Under the pieces are notes generated by a model that worked only from the letters and a program-made list of their open reading frames with translations, made no database searches and was not told the DNA's origin. Below are positions 61,101 through 64,000 of a DNA stretch of 64,000 nt, one piece after another. This stretch comes from Epiperipatus broadwayi. Taxonomy: Eukaryota > Onychophora > Udeonychophora > Euonychophora > Peripatidae. The stretch covers positions 4,978,363-5,042,362 of the forward strand of contig JAQFVV010006246.1 in the NCBI GenBank assembly GCA_028023455.1. The letters run 5' to 3'. Position 1 is the stretch's first letter. The number at the start of each line of letters is the position of its first letter. Position numbers and translations under genes: made by a program.

Positions 61101-63835
61101 GTAATTTTTCATAAGACTATAAATATTGAAATAGTGTTAGGCTGTGAAAGAACATCATTATCCAAAAATGGTTAAGTTTACCAAAGATTGATAAAGTTGG
61201 ATTTTTAAAAGGTCAAATCAAAGAGGTTATCAGAGTAGGTTTAGAAAATACTGTTTTTTTTAAAAAAAAAACTTCATTTTAGTAATTACTTCTGTTTTTT
61301 AATTTATACAGTAATTCTTTCACAATGTTTTGTAATTGAATTCAATTATAGCTTGGTATTATTTATATAGTTATGTATTTTATTTTATTCATTATATCAT
61401 AGCTCTGAAGAAGACTGCAGGACAATCAAAATGTAAGATTGTGTATGCAAATGTGTACAATAAAAGATTTTTTGCAAAAAAGTGTTCAAAGTAGAATGGA
61501 TAAATTGAATTTATATAAGATATTACAGCAAAATAAAGGAAGTGGTGAATTAGGTTGAATTCGTGATTGCAAATACATGAAAGTTTCATAATTCATTTTT
61601 TGTTTATTACTTGACAATTTTTAAAATCATTTTAAAGTAAATTTAGTATTTTGCATGTTAATTTACATTTCATCTCTAATATTATTTATAGAACAAATCA
61701 CGAGCATTGATTTGAACTAGTAATGTTTACAAAGAATTTTAAAATTCTCATTATTTTGTTTTGGATATTATTAATTAATTTTGTTTTGATTTTAAAAATG
61801 ATTTCCTTTTTGCTTTCATACAATTATATATAAGTCATAAAAAGAGTGCATTAGATTTAAAGATTATTAAAAAGTATTATACTCATAAATGATGATAATT
61901 AGATGAGATTGATTTGTCTTGTGCATTTAATTATTTAAATTATAGTAAGATAGATAATAATCTTGCAAATATTTAATCTTTTAATAATATAATTTTCTAT
62001 AATACATAGATAATAAAAATAATTTTTCATAATGTATATGTACACCCATTTATAAAAATATTTATTTCTTTAAACTTTGGTTTTTAATGCATAATAATAC
62101 ATTTCATTTGGTCTTGCTAGGAGTTAGAAGATTGTCCACTTTATTATGTTCTTGATCGATTAAATAATATTGTTCATACAACCTCACCAAAGCTTGTGGA
62201 ATTCAGGTAAAATATCTAATATTTTGAAAAGTGTGAAATATGTATTTTAAAGAACTTTCATATTTTAATGTTACTTGGTTATTTTTCTGCTAAAGGTCTG
62301 CTCTTCTGCATGCCGGTTATAAAGTTTCACTTTCACATGCTTGTAAAACAGCCATCAAAACAAATGCACCACCAAATATCATATGGGATATTATGAGATG
62401 TTGGGTAAGTAGATTTTTTAAAATTCTTTTTTGGGTGCATATATATAGACTACCAAGTGCGGGTTGTATGGGGCACAAAAGTGCTTCATCAATTGGTAGT
62501 GCCATGTTGCCATGATAATTAGTAAAATTTATACATAAATAAAAATGTTTAGATTTCCAGATAACTACATTGTTAGAAACATGTCCTGATTGTGAATATT
62601 TTTTATTTAAATATAACAGGATTACTTTTTTATTTAGTCTTGTAACAATTTCTTGAAGTATATTACATATATATGCTACCATTGTGCTAAATCGAATGAA
62701 TCGGTACCATATCGCTGCAATAATTAATAAAATTTATATGTAAATGAAAATTCTTGGATTTCCAAATCACTTCTATTTAAATATTCTAATTTATATAAAA
62801 ACGGTACATTACTATTAATATTTTTTTAAAAAATAAACTCATTTAAAAAATATTGTCTCATAATAATTACTGTAATTCTGCAATATATTGGGTAACAGTC
62901 TTTTAATTATAGTTATCATTAGATTTTATAAATACCAGCACAATGTGTTTGGTGTAGCACAATGGTAGAGTACTGGTCTCAGAAATATAGAGTTTTAGGA
63001 TCGATTTTAATGCTGTCTCAAAAACTTTTTTTAAAATGCCTATATTATCTCTTTTTTAAAAAATACTAATATAATTTTTTCTATATATTTTACTAATCTG
63101 CTTTTTCTTGGATTTGGATTGTAATAGAAGTTTTTGCCAAGCTAAAAACTCATAATTGATCCATAATATTATCTAAATACACAATGGTCCAAATCCAAGG
63201 AAATGAGAATTAATAAAAAAACATATTTTTTAAAATAAGATATTGCATGCATTTCTTCCCTTAAAATAAATGTAATGTAAATCCTTTATCCGCTAGATAT
63301 CAGGCTGTATAGCATGTATTCACTAAAGTATAGTATATCAATATGACTAAGTTATTTAACTTTTAAATAATTGCCATATTGATTTTTTCATGTGTGTATT
63401 ATATAAATTTTAAAACTAATATGACAAATTCTGTTTGATTATTTTAATATTTTATACCATTTATTAACTTATGTCATTTGGTTGGAAAAGTGTGAAACAC
63501 AAATCATCATAATTTTATTCATAAATCTTTTGCTCTATAACCAGTTACTCCTGCAATTGGGATAACTACTCAGGGTATCACATGATTACATAATCAGTGA
63601 TATTGCCATATATAGCATTTATCTTTCTAGTATATGTTATAGTGATCTGCAGATTTTTTTCTGTTAGTGAATGGTAAAAAGATTGCTTCTTTAATGTAAT
63701 ACTTATTTATATTATTTTCAAATAAAAAACGTTTACACTAATTAGGAAATATATTTTTAAGGCAAAAAGACATCCAGTAAAAAGAAGACTGGAAGAGGGC
63801 TCTCCAGCTAAAGCCATTTTGAATGTGGATGCAAA
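16222..63835 (+). CDS. TRMT1: TRMT1 gene span (3' half): tRNA (guanine26-N2)-dimethyltransferase, seven exons
   Basis: TRMT1 (Trm1 family) uses S-adenosylmethionine to dimethylate N2 of guanine 26 in nuclear-encoded and mitochondrial tRNAs. Seven exons are seen, all with AG acceptors and GT donors and with compatible phases: 149, 84, 70, 135, 86, 109 and 74 bp. Joined, they read about 235 codons without a stop. Landmarks in order are [12 protein letters not shown]-like [10 protein letters not shown], a CTGC and a CIFC pair (the zinc-binding cysteines), GGPIW, and a C-terminal segment [15 protein letters not shown] and WDIMRCW. These match the animal TRMT1 order exactly. The SAM-binding catalytic core lies 5' of the first exon and was not found; the C-terminal tail lies beyond the last. 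Introns are about 15.8, 7.1, 11.5, 11.1, 0.09 and 1.4 kb, swollen by mobile elements. The family call is from recognised conserved residues, not a search. A retrocopy is excluded by the introns. Confidence 0.95.
17620..18440 (+). pseudogene. Decayed hAT-family transposase (ZBED/GTF2IRD2-like)
   Basis: The + strand, with many stops and frameshifts, retains [16 protein letters not shown] (about 18250-18300), [11 protein letters not shown] and [12 protein letters not shown] (about 18385-18411). The pair NFE(I/V)TKELL ... VTTDGA is diagnostic of the hAT transposase core used by the ZBED/GTF2IRD2 group; the D of TTDGA is catalytic. Hairpin-like tract errors at 18117-18171 add damage. No terminal repeats were assigned. 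A CCCAAACTTTAGCATGCAGGC stretch near 16850 could be part of the same insertion. It is not functional. Confidence 0.55.
18117..18171. other. Homopolymer tract of doubtful sequence quality
   Basis: Runs of A, then C (16), A, G, C and G follow each other within 55 bases (AAAAAAAAAG, C16, AAAAAGGGG, CCCCCCC, GGGGG). This is unlike the AT-rich surroundings and typical of consensus errors. Confidence 0.6.
18960..19790 (-). pseudogene. Penelope-like element C-terminal fragment, decayed (GIY-YIG type)
   Basis: The minus ORF 19751-19347 reads [19 protein letters not shown], then [39 protein letters not shown] and [16 protein letters not shown]. This matches block by block the plus copy at 3277-4158 (MIMKPPELRG, YTPMTHKFAGL, RPWILLPYV, NNTKDT.). 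The next bases (19346-19222) give a degenerate GIY-YIG core with a CGGL...Q..YE pattern. ORFs 19270-18965 and 19220-19032 hold [11 protein letters not shown] and [12 protein letters not shown], the tail of the domain. Frameshifts separate all parts. It belongs to the same broad lineage as 2555-4342 but is clearly diverged. Confidence 0.75.
19791..20689. other. AT-rich intron sequence, no feature recognised
   Basis: This is AT-rich intron with a short (CTAG) cluster near 20310. It ends with ATGAAGTTAGTAAATATAT, the left half of a palindrome whose right half lies at 22604-22622. Confidence 0.5.
20690..22453. mobile_element. LTR-like element (possible solo LTR), TGTAACGG...ATTACA
   Basis: The segment begins TGTAACGGAAATCCGCGACG and its last bases are GCGATCATCACATTACA. 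TG...CA ends with inverted TGTAA/TTACA are usual for LTRs; the start and the reversed end share CGATC and TTACA elements. Base composition is distinct: 20700-20940 and 21390-21650 are markedly GC-richer than the intron around them. Short ORFs (20746-20934, 21374-21631, 21472-21675) have no family match. The 3' boundary is inferred because the MITE at 22454 abuts it. It could instead be a non-autonomous DNA element. Confidence 0.4.
22454..22603. mobile_element. Short palindromic MITE
   Basis: The 61-bp arms 22454-22514 and 22543-22603 are complementary base for base without indels, with only a few mismatches. They begin TAATTAGACGC and end GCGTCTAATTA, around a 28-bp loop. If TA is the target duplication the element would be of Tc1/mariner type; this is not proved. 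Confidence 0.75.
22604..24535. other. AT-rich intron sequence
   Basis: There is no gene. It contains a 60-bp scrap of the 11034 foldback family (23395-23455: CCCTCCATACAGTA, GGTGATCATGCGATG), a (TAA)n microsatellite at about 24128-24144 and a 14-A run near 23735. Confidence 0.5.
23395..23455. repeat. Fragment of the 11034 foldback family
   Basis: The segment holds CCTCCATACAGTA, then TGGTGATCATGCGATG and AGCAGTTTAATAAGG. These match, in order, the inner and outer parts of one arm of the 11034-12185 element with the middle deleted. Confidence 0.5.
24545..24820. mobile_element. Non-autonomous hAT element (MITE) with target-site duplication
   Basis: The left end CAGGATCCCCAATCTTTTTGC and right end GAGTTGGGGACCCCTG form terminal inverted repeats of the common hAT type CAGGGGTCCCCAA. 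Both sides are flanked by ATTTTAGAG (24536-24544 and 24821-24829), containing the 8-bp duplication expected for hAT. The 276-bp interior is non-coding, with a hAT-typical GCGGGCACACGTAAAATGG block near the right end. Confidence 0.88.
25130..25215 (-). mobile_element. tRNA-derived SINE-like sequence
   Basis: On the minus strand it reads CCTTGTAGCATAGTGATAACA (box-A like: TAGCATAGTGATAAC) and, about 35 nt on, TGGTATTTGAATCCAGGG (box-B like, one or two changes from GGTTCGAATCC). It carries a TRMT1-intron location and no complete cloverleaf, so a decayed SINE head is more likely than a tRNA gene. Confidence 0.5.
25216..27329. other. AT-rich intron sequence, no feature recognised
   Basis: This is AT-rich. 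ORFs 26352-26549 (+) and 26513-26713 (-) overlap each other and have no motif. There is a (TA)n run at 26881. Confidence 0.5.
27330..28680 (+). pseudogene. RTE-like non-LTR retrotransposon, RT to C-terminus, broken
   Basis: The element is 5' truncated and starts inside the RT. Frame one (27334-27585) reads [19 protein letters not shown], then [20 protein letters not shown] and [20 protein letters not shown]. After a stop, 27633 onwards carries the palm ([16 protein letters not shown]) and [18 protein letters not shown] frame change follows, and YADD is encoded at 27896-27907. The frame 27911-28648 holds [37 protein letters not shown] and [15 protein letters not shown], ending RTSDPT. It is followed by AAGCTGTGGAAGAAGAAGAG, the poly-(GAA) tail typical of this group. 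Only two disabling changes are obvious, so it is the youngest-looking LINE copy here. It differs from the RTE family at 12545 and 34316. Confidence 0.9.
28800..29800 (+). pseudogene. Decayed gypsy-like gag (two zinc knuckles) and possible protease
   Basis: Around 29245-29285 the + strand reads CNCCGE*GHLKK, a CCHC zinc knuckle (Cx2Cx4Hx4C) whose last Cys is a stop. At 29300-29345 [16 protein letters not shown] is a second one with W in place of the last Cys. Upstream (28980-29200) is an Ala/Lys/Gln-rich broken reading typical of gag. Downstream (29595-29690) [12 protein letters not shown] and [12 protein letters not shown] resemble the start of a retroelement aspartic protease. Many stops are present. 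Assignment to Ty3/gypsy rather than another retroelement is tentative. Confidence 0.45.
29801..31072. other. AT-rich intron sequence
   Basis: No motif was recognised. It may include further decayed pol sequence from the gag-like relic upstream, but no RT or integrase signature is readable. Confidence 0.4.
31073..31490. repeat. Long homopolymer / low-complexity tract
   Basis: More than 100 nearly continuous T bases are followed by abrupt C, A and G runs (for example C12 at about 31369 and C15 at about 31426, then AAAAAATTTTT and a G8 run). The ORF read through it is almost only Phe. The alternation of pure runs suggests assembly or consensus error around a genuine poly-T tract. Confidence 0.75.
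31491..32161. other. Intron sequence to the TRMT1 acceptor
   Basis: Nothing was recognised. ORFs 31810-31995 (+) and 31846-32037 (-) overlap on opposite strands and lack motifs. Confidence 0.5.
32162..32245 (+). CDS. TRMT1: TRMT1 exon with first zinc-binding cysteine pair
   Basis: The acceptor is TTATTGCAG and the donor GTAAGG. The exon reads [17 protein letters not shown] followed by [11 protein letters not shown]. The CTGC pair corresponds to the first CxxC of the TRMT1 zinc-binding insert. It closes the split Ser codon of the preceding exon and leaves GG for a split Gly codon completed by the next exon. Confidence 0.93.
32246..33539. other. Intron sequence, purine-rich, probably decayed retroelement
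   Basis: This is Lys/Glu-like purine-rich sequence on the + strand with many stops, directly 5' of a LINE RT relic. It is plausibly the endonuclease part of that element, but no motif can be read. Minus ORFs 32938-33252 and 33272-33490 are complement shadows of it. Confidence 0.35.
33540..34020 (+). pseudogene. Decayed LINE reverse-transcriptase fragment
   Basis: At about 33800, EQFEF*K matches the RT block EQFGFRKG. At 33895-33960, [16 protein letters not shown] followed by .ITLHEF matches the palm motif (FIDFEKAFDRVNW..L...). The spacing between the two (about 35 codons) is right for non-LTR reverse transcriptases. Stops and frame changes abound. The sequence is too decayed to assign a clade. 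Confidence 0.5.
34051..34117. repeat. Short hairpin
   Basis: The arms 34051-34077 and 34091-34117 (27 bp, starting TCTGATACAAAGG) are complementary with one or two mismatches around a 13-bp loop. It is possibly the end of a MITE or a relic of one. Confidence 0.6.
34316..35592 (-). pseudogene. RTE-type non-LTR retrotransposon, RT to C-terminus, 5' truncated (copy 2)
   Basis: The minus ORF 35596-35210 reads [20 protein letters not shown], then [20 protein letters not shown] and the intact palm [15 protein letters not shown] 34862-34332 reads [20 protein letters not shown], then [33 protein letters not shown] and [12 protein letters not shown], the C-terminal signature of RTE elements. The two ORFs are separated by broken sequence that includes the FADD block on the complement of about 35075-35100 and an inserted adapter remnant at 35026-35039. 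The 3' tail is (TGA)n-like at 34316-34340. It is close in sequence to copy 1 and better preserved in the C-terminal part. Confidence 0.9.
35026..35039. other. Sequencing-adapter remnant in the assembly
   Basis: TGCTCTTCCGATCT is the 3' end of standard Illumina adapters. In the related RTE copy at about 13240 the corresponding position has unrelated element sequence (about 19 bases from TGATAACTCC onward), so here element sequence has been replaced by adapter. It is an artefact, not biology. Confidence 0.8.
35593..35900. other. GC-richer island of unknown origin
   Basis: About 300 bp with clearly higher GC than its neighbours abut the 5' end of the RTE copy. One + frame reads [20 protein letters not shown] and then [16 protein letters not shown] before a stop; another is open from 35699 to 35926. 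No family was recognised. It may be a fragment of an unrelated element or a 5' transduction. Confidence 0.35.
35901..37323. other. AT-rich intron sequence, no feature recognised
   Basis: There are no ORFs of note and no element motif. A 14-A run occurs near 37063. Confidence 0.5.
37324..37778 (+). repeat. 123-bp tandem repeat (about four copies) with an open frame
   Basis: The marker CATTATTT starts at 37331, 37454, 37577 and 37689, giving periods of 123, 123 and 112 bp. Each unit contains TTACTTTTAAACTCATTTT, TTTTTTTGGATTGC and ATTCTTTTACATTTT. Because 123 is a multiple of three, the + frame 37337-37765 stays open for 142 codons of repeated [18 protein letters not shown]. The peptide is a by-product of T-rich repeats rather than a likely gene. 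Confidence 0.85.
37779..39341. other. AT-rich intron sequence to the TRMT1 acceptor
   Basis: (CA)/(TA) microsatellite-like bases lie near 38945-38975. ORFs 38346-38558 and 38908-39153 are compositional. Nothing else was seen. Confidence 0.5.
39342..39411 (+). CDS. TRMT1: TRMT1 exon with second zinc-binding cysteine pair
   Basis: The acceptor is TTAATATAG and the donor GTAAGA. The exon reads [15 protein letters not shown] then [17 protein letters not shown] is the TRMT1 signature around the second cysteine pair. The first base completes a split Gly codon and the exon ends in phase 0. It is only 70 bp and was found from its conserved residues. Confidence 0.93.
39412..41062. other. AT-rich intron sequence
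   Basis: There is no gene or element motif. There is a C8/T14 homopolymer junction at 40878-40900. Confidence 0.5.
41063..41505. mobile_element. Palindromic MITE / foldback element
   Basis: The arms 41063-41240 and 41329-41505 (about 177 bp each) are complementary with few mismatches, for example AGCTAATTGAGCACGCGCC against GGTGCGTGCTCAATTAGCT. An 88-bp spacer separates them. There is no coding capacity. Direct duplications outside the arms could not be decided because the flanks are AT-rich. Confidence 0.8.
41506..42200. other. AT-rich intron sequence
   Basis: A short ORF (41830-42072, +) has no recognisable family. A (CAAA)n-like stretch precedes the large inverted repeat. Confidence 0.45.
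42651..42658 (+). promoter_or_regulatory. TATA-box-like site in the left arm
   Basis: TATAAAAGGACAAG is followed about 260 bases later by ATGGACCTTTTAAAATC and GTAAGA (42914-42937), which could be a start codon and 5' splice site of a short first exon. The same signals exist mirrored on the minus strand of the right arm (about 47174-47181). Initiation here is an inference. Confidence 0.3.
43275..43583 (-). CDS. 102-codon ORF in the left arm, unknown function
   Basis: The ORF starts [20 protein letters not shown] and ends [16 protein letters not shown]. The product is basic (many Lys/Arg) with CIQCNK, a lone CxxC, at about residue 31. It has no signal peptide or clear membrane segment and no family match that I recognise. 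The mirrored copy at 46248-46556 differs by one residue (Ile to Val near the C-terminus). The strand is opposite to the TATA-like site of this arm. Near-identity of the arms alone could keep the ORF intact, so coding function is unproven. Confidence 0.35.
   Translation of the reverse strand: MHLKINILSLFNLRLKFVVKLASIHLIYRCIQCNKIRQHKKLREEIASRQIGILHLSAKKSNKTKNSIERNCGIRLIIPSIGKRKCAAYEAILPIANQYYIY
44185..44450. other. Homopolymer-rich tract of doubtful quality inside the large repeat
   Basis: Long A and T runs, GAGGGGG + T9, CGGGGGGCC and a 20-T run follow each other. The left-arm identity breaks at exactly this point. The tract is likely to be an assembly-error region bridging the element interior. 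Confidence 0.55.
44451..44735. repeat. Third copy of the ~285-bp terminal segment
   Basis: It runs from TTAAAAAATCATTTTCATTT to TGCTCGTTACA and matches 47345-47631 in the same orientation and 42201-42490 inverted, including TTTCGTTTAATAATTTTTTT and GCGATTTATATATACGAG. Confidence 0.8.
44736..45647. other. Unique spacer between the arms, with an LTR-like junction
   Basis: About 0.9 kb is not shared by the arms and is somewhat GC-richer. At 45444-45470, CAAGTTGGGTGGCCAG is followed by TTGTAACGATCCGG: a purine/G-rich stretch next to another TGTAACG start, as a polypurine tract next to a 3' LTR would look. No ORF of note is present. Confidence 0.35.
45648..47631. repeat. Right arm of the large inverted repeat
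   Basis: This is the reverse complement of 42201-44184. It ends GTCTGTGCTCGTTACA followed by ATAT. Confidence 0.85.
46248..46556 (+). CDS. 102-codon ORF in the right arm, unknown function
   Basis: This is the mirror copy of the ORF at 43275-43583 with one amino-acid difference (ILPVANQ for ILPIANQ). It has the same basic composition and CIQC pair and the same open start and stop. No homologue is recognised. The only visible difference between the copies is a conservative residue change; that agrees with either purifying selection or simply recent duplication. Confidence 0.35.
   Translation: MHLKINILSLFNLRLKFVVKLASIHLIYRCIQCNKIRQHKKLREEIASRQIGILHLSAKKSNKTKNSIERNCGIRLIIPSIGKRKCAAYEAILPVANQYYIY
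47632..50921. other. AT-rich intron sequence to the TRMT1 acceptor
   Basis: There is no gene. ORFs 47775-47996, 48671-48868 (+) and 49224-49457 (-) lack motifs. (TA) microsatellite bases lie at 47793, 47960 and 50388. Confidence 0.5.
50922..51056 (+). CDS. TRMT1: TRMT1 exon with GGPIW motif
   Basis: The acceptor is TTTTAATAG and the donor GTAATA. Forty-five codons in phase 0 read [20 protein letters not shown], and the exon ends [16 protein letters not shown](A/S) plus the ..LHD..F/YV..(I/V)L helix is conserved in Trm1 enzymes. No stop or frameshift is present. Confidence 0.95.
51340..51645. mobile_element. Shorter member of the 11034 foldback family
   Basis: It begins AACCACTAAACATCACATGATC, includes GATGCCAGAAGACTTGTGCATAAAATCC and its complement, and ends GTATGGAGAGTTTTGCCTG. 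It carries the same palindromic plan as 11034-12185 but has lost most of the outer sequence. Confidence 0.75.
51646..52162. other. AT-rich intron sequence, no feature recognised
   Basis: Nothing was seen beyond (TA) runs. Confidence 0.5.
52163..52345 (-). pseudogene. LINE C-terminal fragment
   Basis: The minus strand reads [20 protein letters not shown] then [14 protein letters not shown]. The block LHKWGL..S..C.CGQ.QTMNHIV..CP is the C-terminal zinc-like signature of a widespread group of animal LINEs. Here the first CxC is CKW and the last Cys is missing. It is the remains of a minus-strand insertion. Confidence 0.6.
52435..53030. repeat. Direct dispersed repeat, copy 1
   Basis: It is similar along its length to 54795-55375. 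Shared stretches include TGTTTTTATTAAT.TAATAC, AGCTAAGTCT.TCCATT.CTAATTTGCAT and ATGCA.GCTGT.C. It probably belongs to the same minus-strand LINE as 52163-52345 because it lies just 5' of it on that strand; the coding reading is too decayed to prove it. Confidence 0.5.
53031..54794. other. Intron sequence between two direct repeats, probably decayed element
   Basis: ORFs 53410-53634 (+) and 53813-54010 (-) have no recognised family. The segment is purine-rich and full of short matches to coding-like sequence, but no domain can be named. Confidence 0.35.
54795..55375. repeat. Direct dispersed repeat, copy 2
   Basis: It is colinear with 52435-53030 at clearly reduced identity, with small indels. 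This shows an old insertion pair or a tandem duplication of about 2.36 kb. Confidence 0.5.
55440..55645 (-). pseudogene. LINE C-terminal (zf-RVT-like) fragment
   Basis: The minus strand reads [20 protein letters not shown] with continuing [12 protein letters not shown]. The core D(T/S)(I/V)EHLF.EC is the C-terminal zinc-binding motif of many non-LTR elements; the first Cys pair has decayed. The same-strand RT palm relic at 57110-57790 lies upstream and could be the same insertion, split by the foldback at 56030-57100. Confidence 0.55.
56030..57100. mobile_element. Large foldback element with internal direct repeats
   Basis: The unit AAGCATTTAAAAATCTCTATCTAGAATAATCCCTATCCTCAGATC with its leader occurs at 56041-56220 and 56440-56595. 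Its complement occurs at 56607-56740 and 57000-57095. The middle piece (AAAGCCAGCACTTA; CTTAAATAGCTATATGGGTC) is also present in both orientations. So the plan is R-M-R followed by its reverse complement, centred near 56600. There is no coding capacity. Confidence 0.75.
57110..57790 (-). pseudogene. LINE reverse-transcriptase thumb fragment
   Basis: The minus strand carries KVEQVKYI, a frameshift, then [10 protein letters not shown] (57480-57560), the RT motif (V.YLG..ID..M.). Beyond it comes [20 protein letters not shown] then [10 protein letters not shown] and NINKLALLQ, the conserved helices after the palm (..L..LY..L....L.YG...W). Upstream [10 protein letters not shown] fits the block before it. 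There are several stops. A 17-T run interrupts it at about 57288. Confidence 0.6.
57791..59139. other. AT-rich intron sequence
   Basis: ORF 58508-58714 (+) reads [15 protein letters not shown]... and looks protein-like in composition, but I cannot assign it. It precedes the Penelope relic on the same strand. Confidence 0.4.
59140..59860 (+). pseudogene. Penelope-like reverse-transcriptase relic
   Basis: Motifs follow in the right order on the + strand: [11 protein letters not shown] (about 59195), the palm [11 protein letters not shown] (about 59349-59380), [20 protein letters not shown] (about 59400-59460, the block before GS.LSP) and [13 protein letters not shown] (about 59795-59833, the FLD block after the palm). 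Stops and frameshifts occur between all of them. No GIY-YIG domain could be read downstream. Confidence 0.6.
59861..62120. other. AT-rich intron sequence to the TRMT1 acceptor
   Basis: The first few hundred bases may continue the Penelope relic. ORF 61392-61589 (-) lacks motifs. Nothing else was recognised. Confidence 0.45.
62121..62206 (+). CDS. TRMT1: TRMT1 exon (C-terminal domain)
   Basis: The acceptor is GTCTTGCTAG and the donor GTAAAA. The exon reads [20 protein letters not shown] and ends TTSPKLVEF with two bases left over. PLYYVLD.L is a conserved block of the Trm1 C-terminal domain, which contributes to tRNA binding. An 89-bp intron separates it from the next exon. Confidence 0.95.
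62296..62404 (+). CDS. TRMT1: TRMT1 exon (C-terminal domain)
   Basis: The acceptor is CTGCTAAAG and the donor GTAAGT. The exon completes an Arg codon and reads [20 protein letters not shown] then [16 protein letters not shown]. The S.SHA...A.KT.AP block is the most conserved part of the Trm1 C-terminus. It ends in phase 0. Confidence 0.96.
62946..63025 (+). mobile_element. tRNA-like SINE remnant
   Basis: GTGTAGCACAATGGTAGAGTA is a box-A-like stretch (TAGCACAATGG) and, about 40 nt on, AGGATCGATTTTAATGC is a weak box B. The order and spacing fit a tRNA-derived head, but no acceptor stem pairs, so it is not a tRNA gene. Confidence 0.4.
63026..63761. other. AT-rich intron sequence
   Basis: No gene or element motif is seen between the tRNA-like remnant and the acceptor at 63760-63761. 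Confidence 0.5.
63762..63835 (+). CDS. TRMT1: TRMT1 exon (last seen in window)
   Basis: The acceptor is TATTTTTAAG and the donor GTGAGT. The exon reads [20 protein letters not shown] then NVDAK, corresponding to the HPVK.....SP...IL segment that follows MRCW in animal TRMT1. It ends with two bases of a split codon, so at least one further exon lies beyond the window. Confidence 0.92.
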
Positions 63836-64000
63836 GTGAGTAATTCTTAATCCAAAAAGTTTTAGTTTACATTTATTTAAACACAAAAAGAATGGATGAG
63901 GAAGGAATAAAAGTATTCACACATTTACTGTCTTAATCTTTTATCTAAATTGTCCTTTATTCATTTTTTGTATTTTTCTTTTCTTTATTTTTCCATTAAT

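Noticed and set aside
62950-63020. A functional tRNA gene
   Set aside because: It has a box-A-like start but a weak box B and no acceptor stem. It is kept only as a SINE-like remnant.

Overview
This window is AT-rich nuclear DNA (roughly three quarters A+T by eye) from an animal, almost certainly an invertebrate. The evidence is GT-AG introns of several kb, a metazoan-type TRMT1 gene, and intronic relics of Penelope-like elements with GIY-YIG endonucleases, RTE-type and other non-LTR retrotransposons, hAT elements, tRNA-derived SINEs and foldback/MITE elements. The species cannot be fixed. The abundance of Penelope-like and RTE elements would fit chelicerates, among other groups, but that is only a guess.

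The only host gene supported is the 3' half of TRMT1, the tRNA (guanine26-N2)-dimethyltransferase, on the + strand. Seven exons were found: 16222-16370, 32162-32245, 39342-39411, 50922-51056, 62121-62206, 62296-62404 and 63762-63835. Their splice phases join without a break into about 235 codons. The stretch includes the two CxxC pairs of the zinc-binding region and the conserved C-terminal domain. The methyltransferase core exons (5') and the last exon(s) (3') were not seen; they probably lie outside the window.

Layout. 1-16221: upstream intron or flank, with two head-to-head Penelope fragments (2555-4342), a Penelope element with a YVDD reverse transcriptase and an adjoining tRNA-SINE (6470-8345), a foldback element (11034-12185), a hAT scrap (12385-12480) and an RTE retrotransposon (12545-14480). 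16371-32161: intron with a decayed hAT transposase, another Penelope relic, an LTR-like element with an adjacent MITE, a hAT MITE with target duplication, a SINE, an RTE-like LINE and a decayed gypsy-like gag. 32246-39341: intron with a LINE relic, a second RTE copy that contains a sequencing-adapter remnant, and a 123-bp tandem repeat. 39412-50921: intron dominated by a 5.4-kb inverted repeat with about 2-kb near-identical arms, each carrying the same 102-codon ORF. 51057-62120: intron with a small foldback, LINE fragments, a large foldback and a Penelope reverse-transcriptase relic.

Apart from TRMT1 nothing here looks like a working host gene. The elements do not form a pathway; their joint effect is to enlarge the TRMT1 introns and to place many self-complementary segments in its pre-mRNA. 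The best candidate for something undescribed is the 42201-47631 inverted repeat with its mirrored ORF and promoter-like signals. Several homopolymer tracts and the adapter remnant show that parts of the assembly are imperfect.
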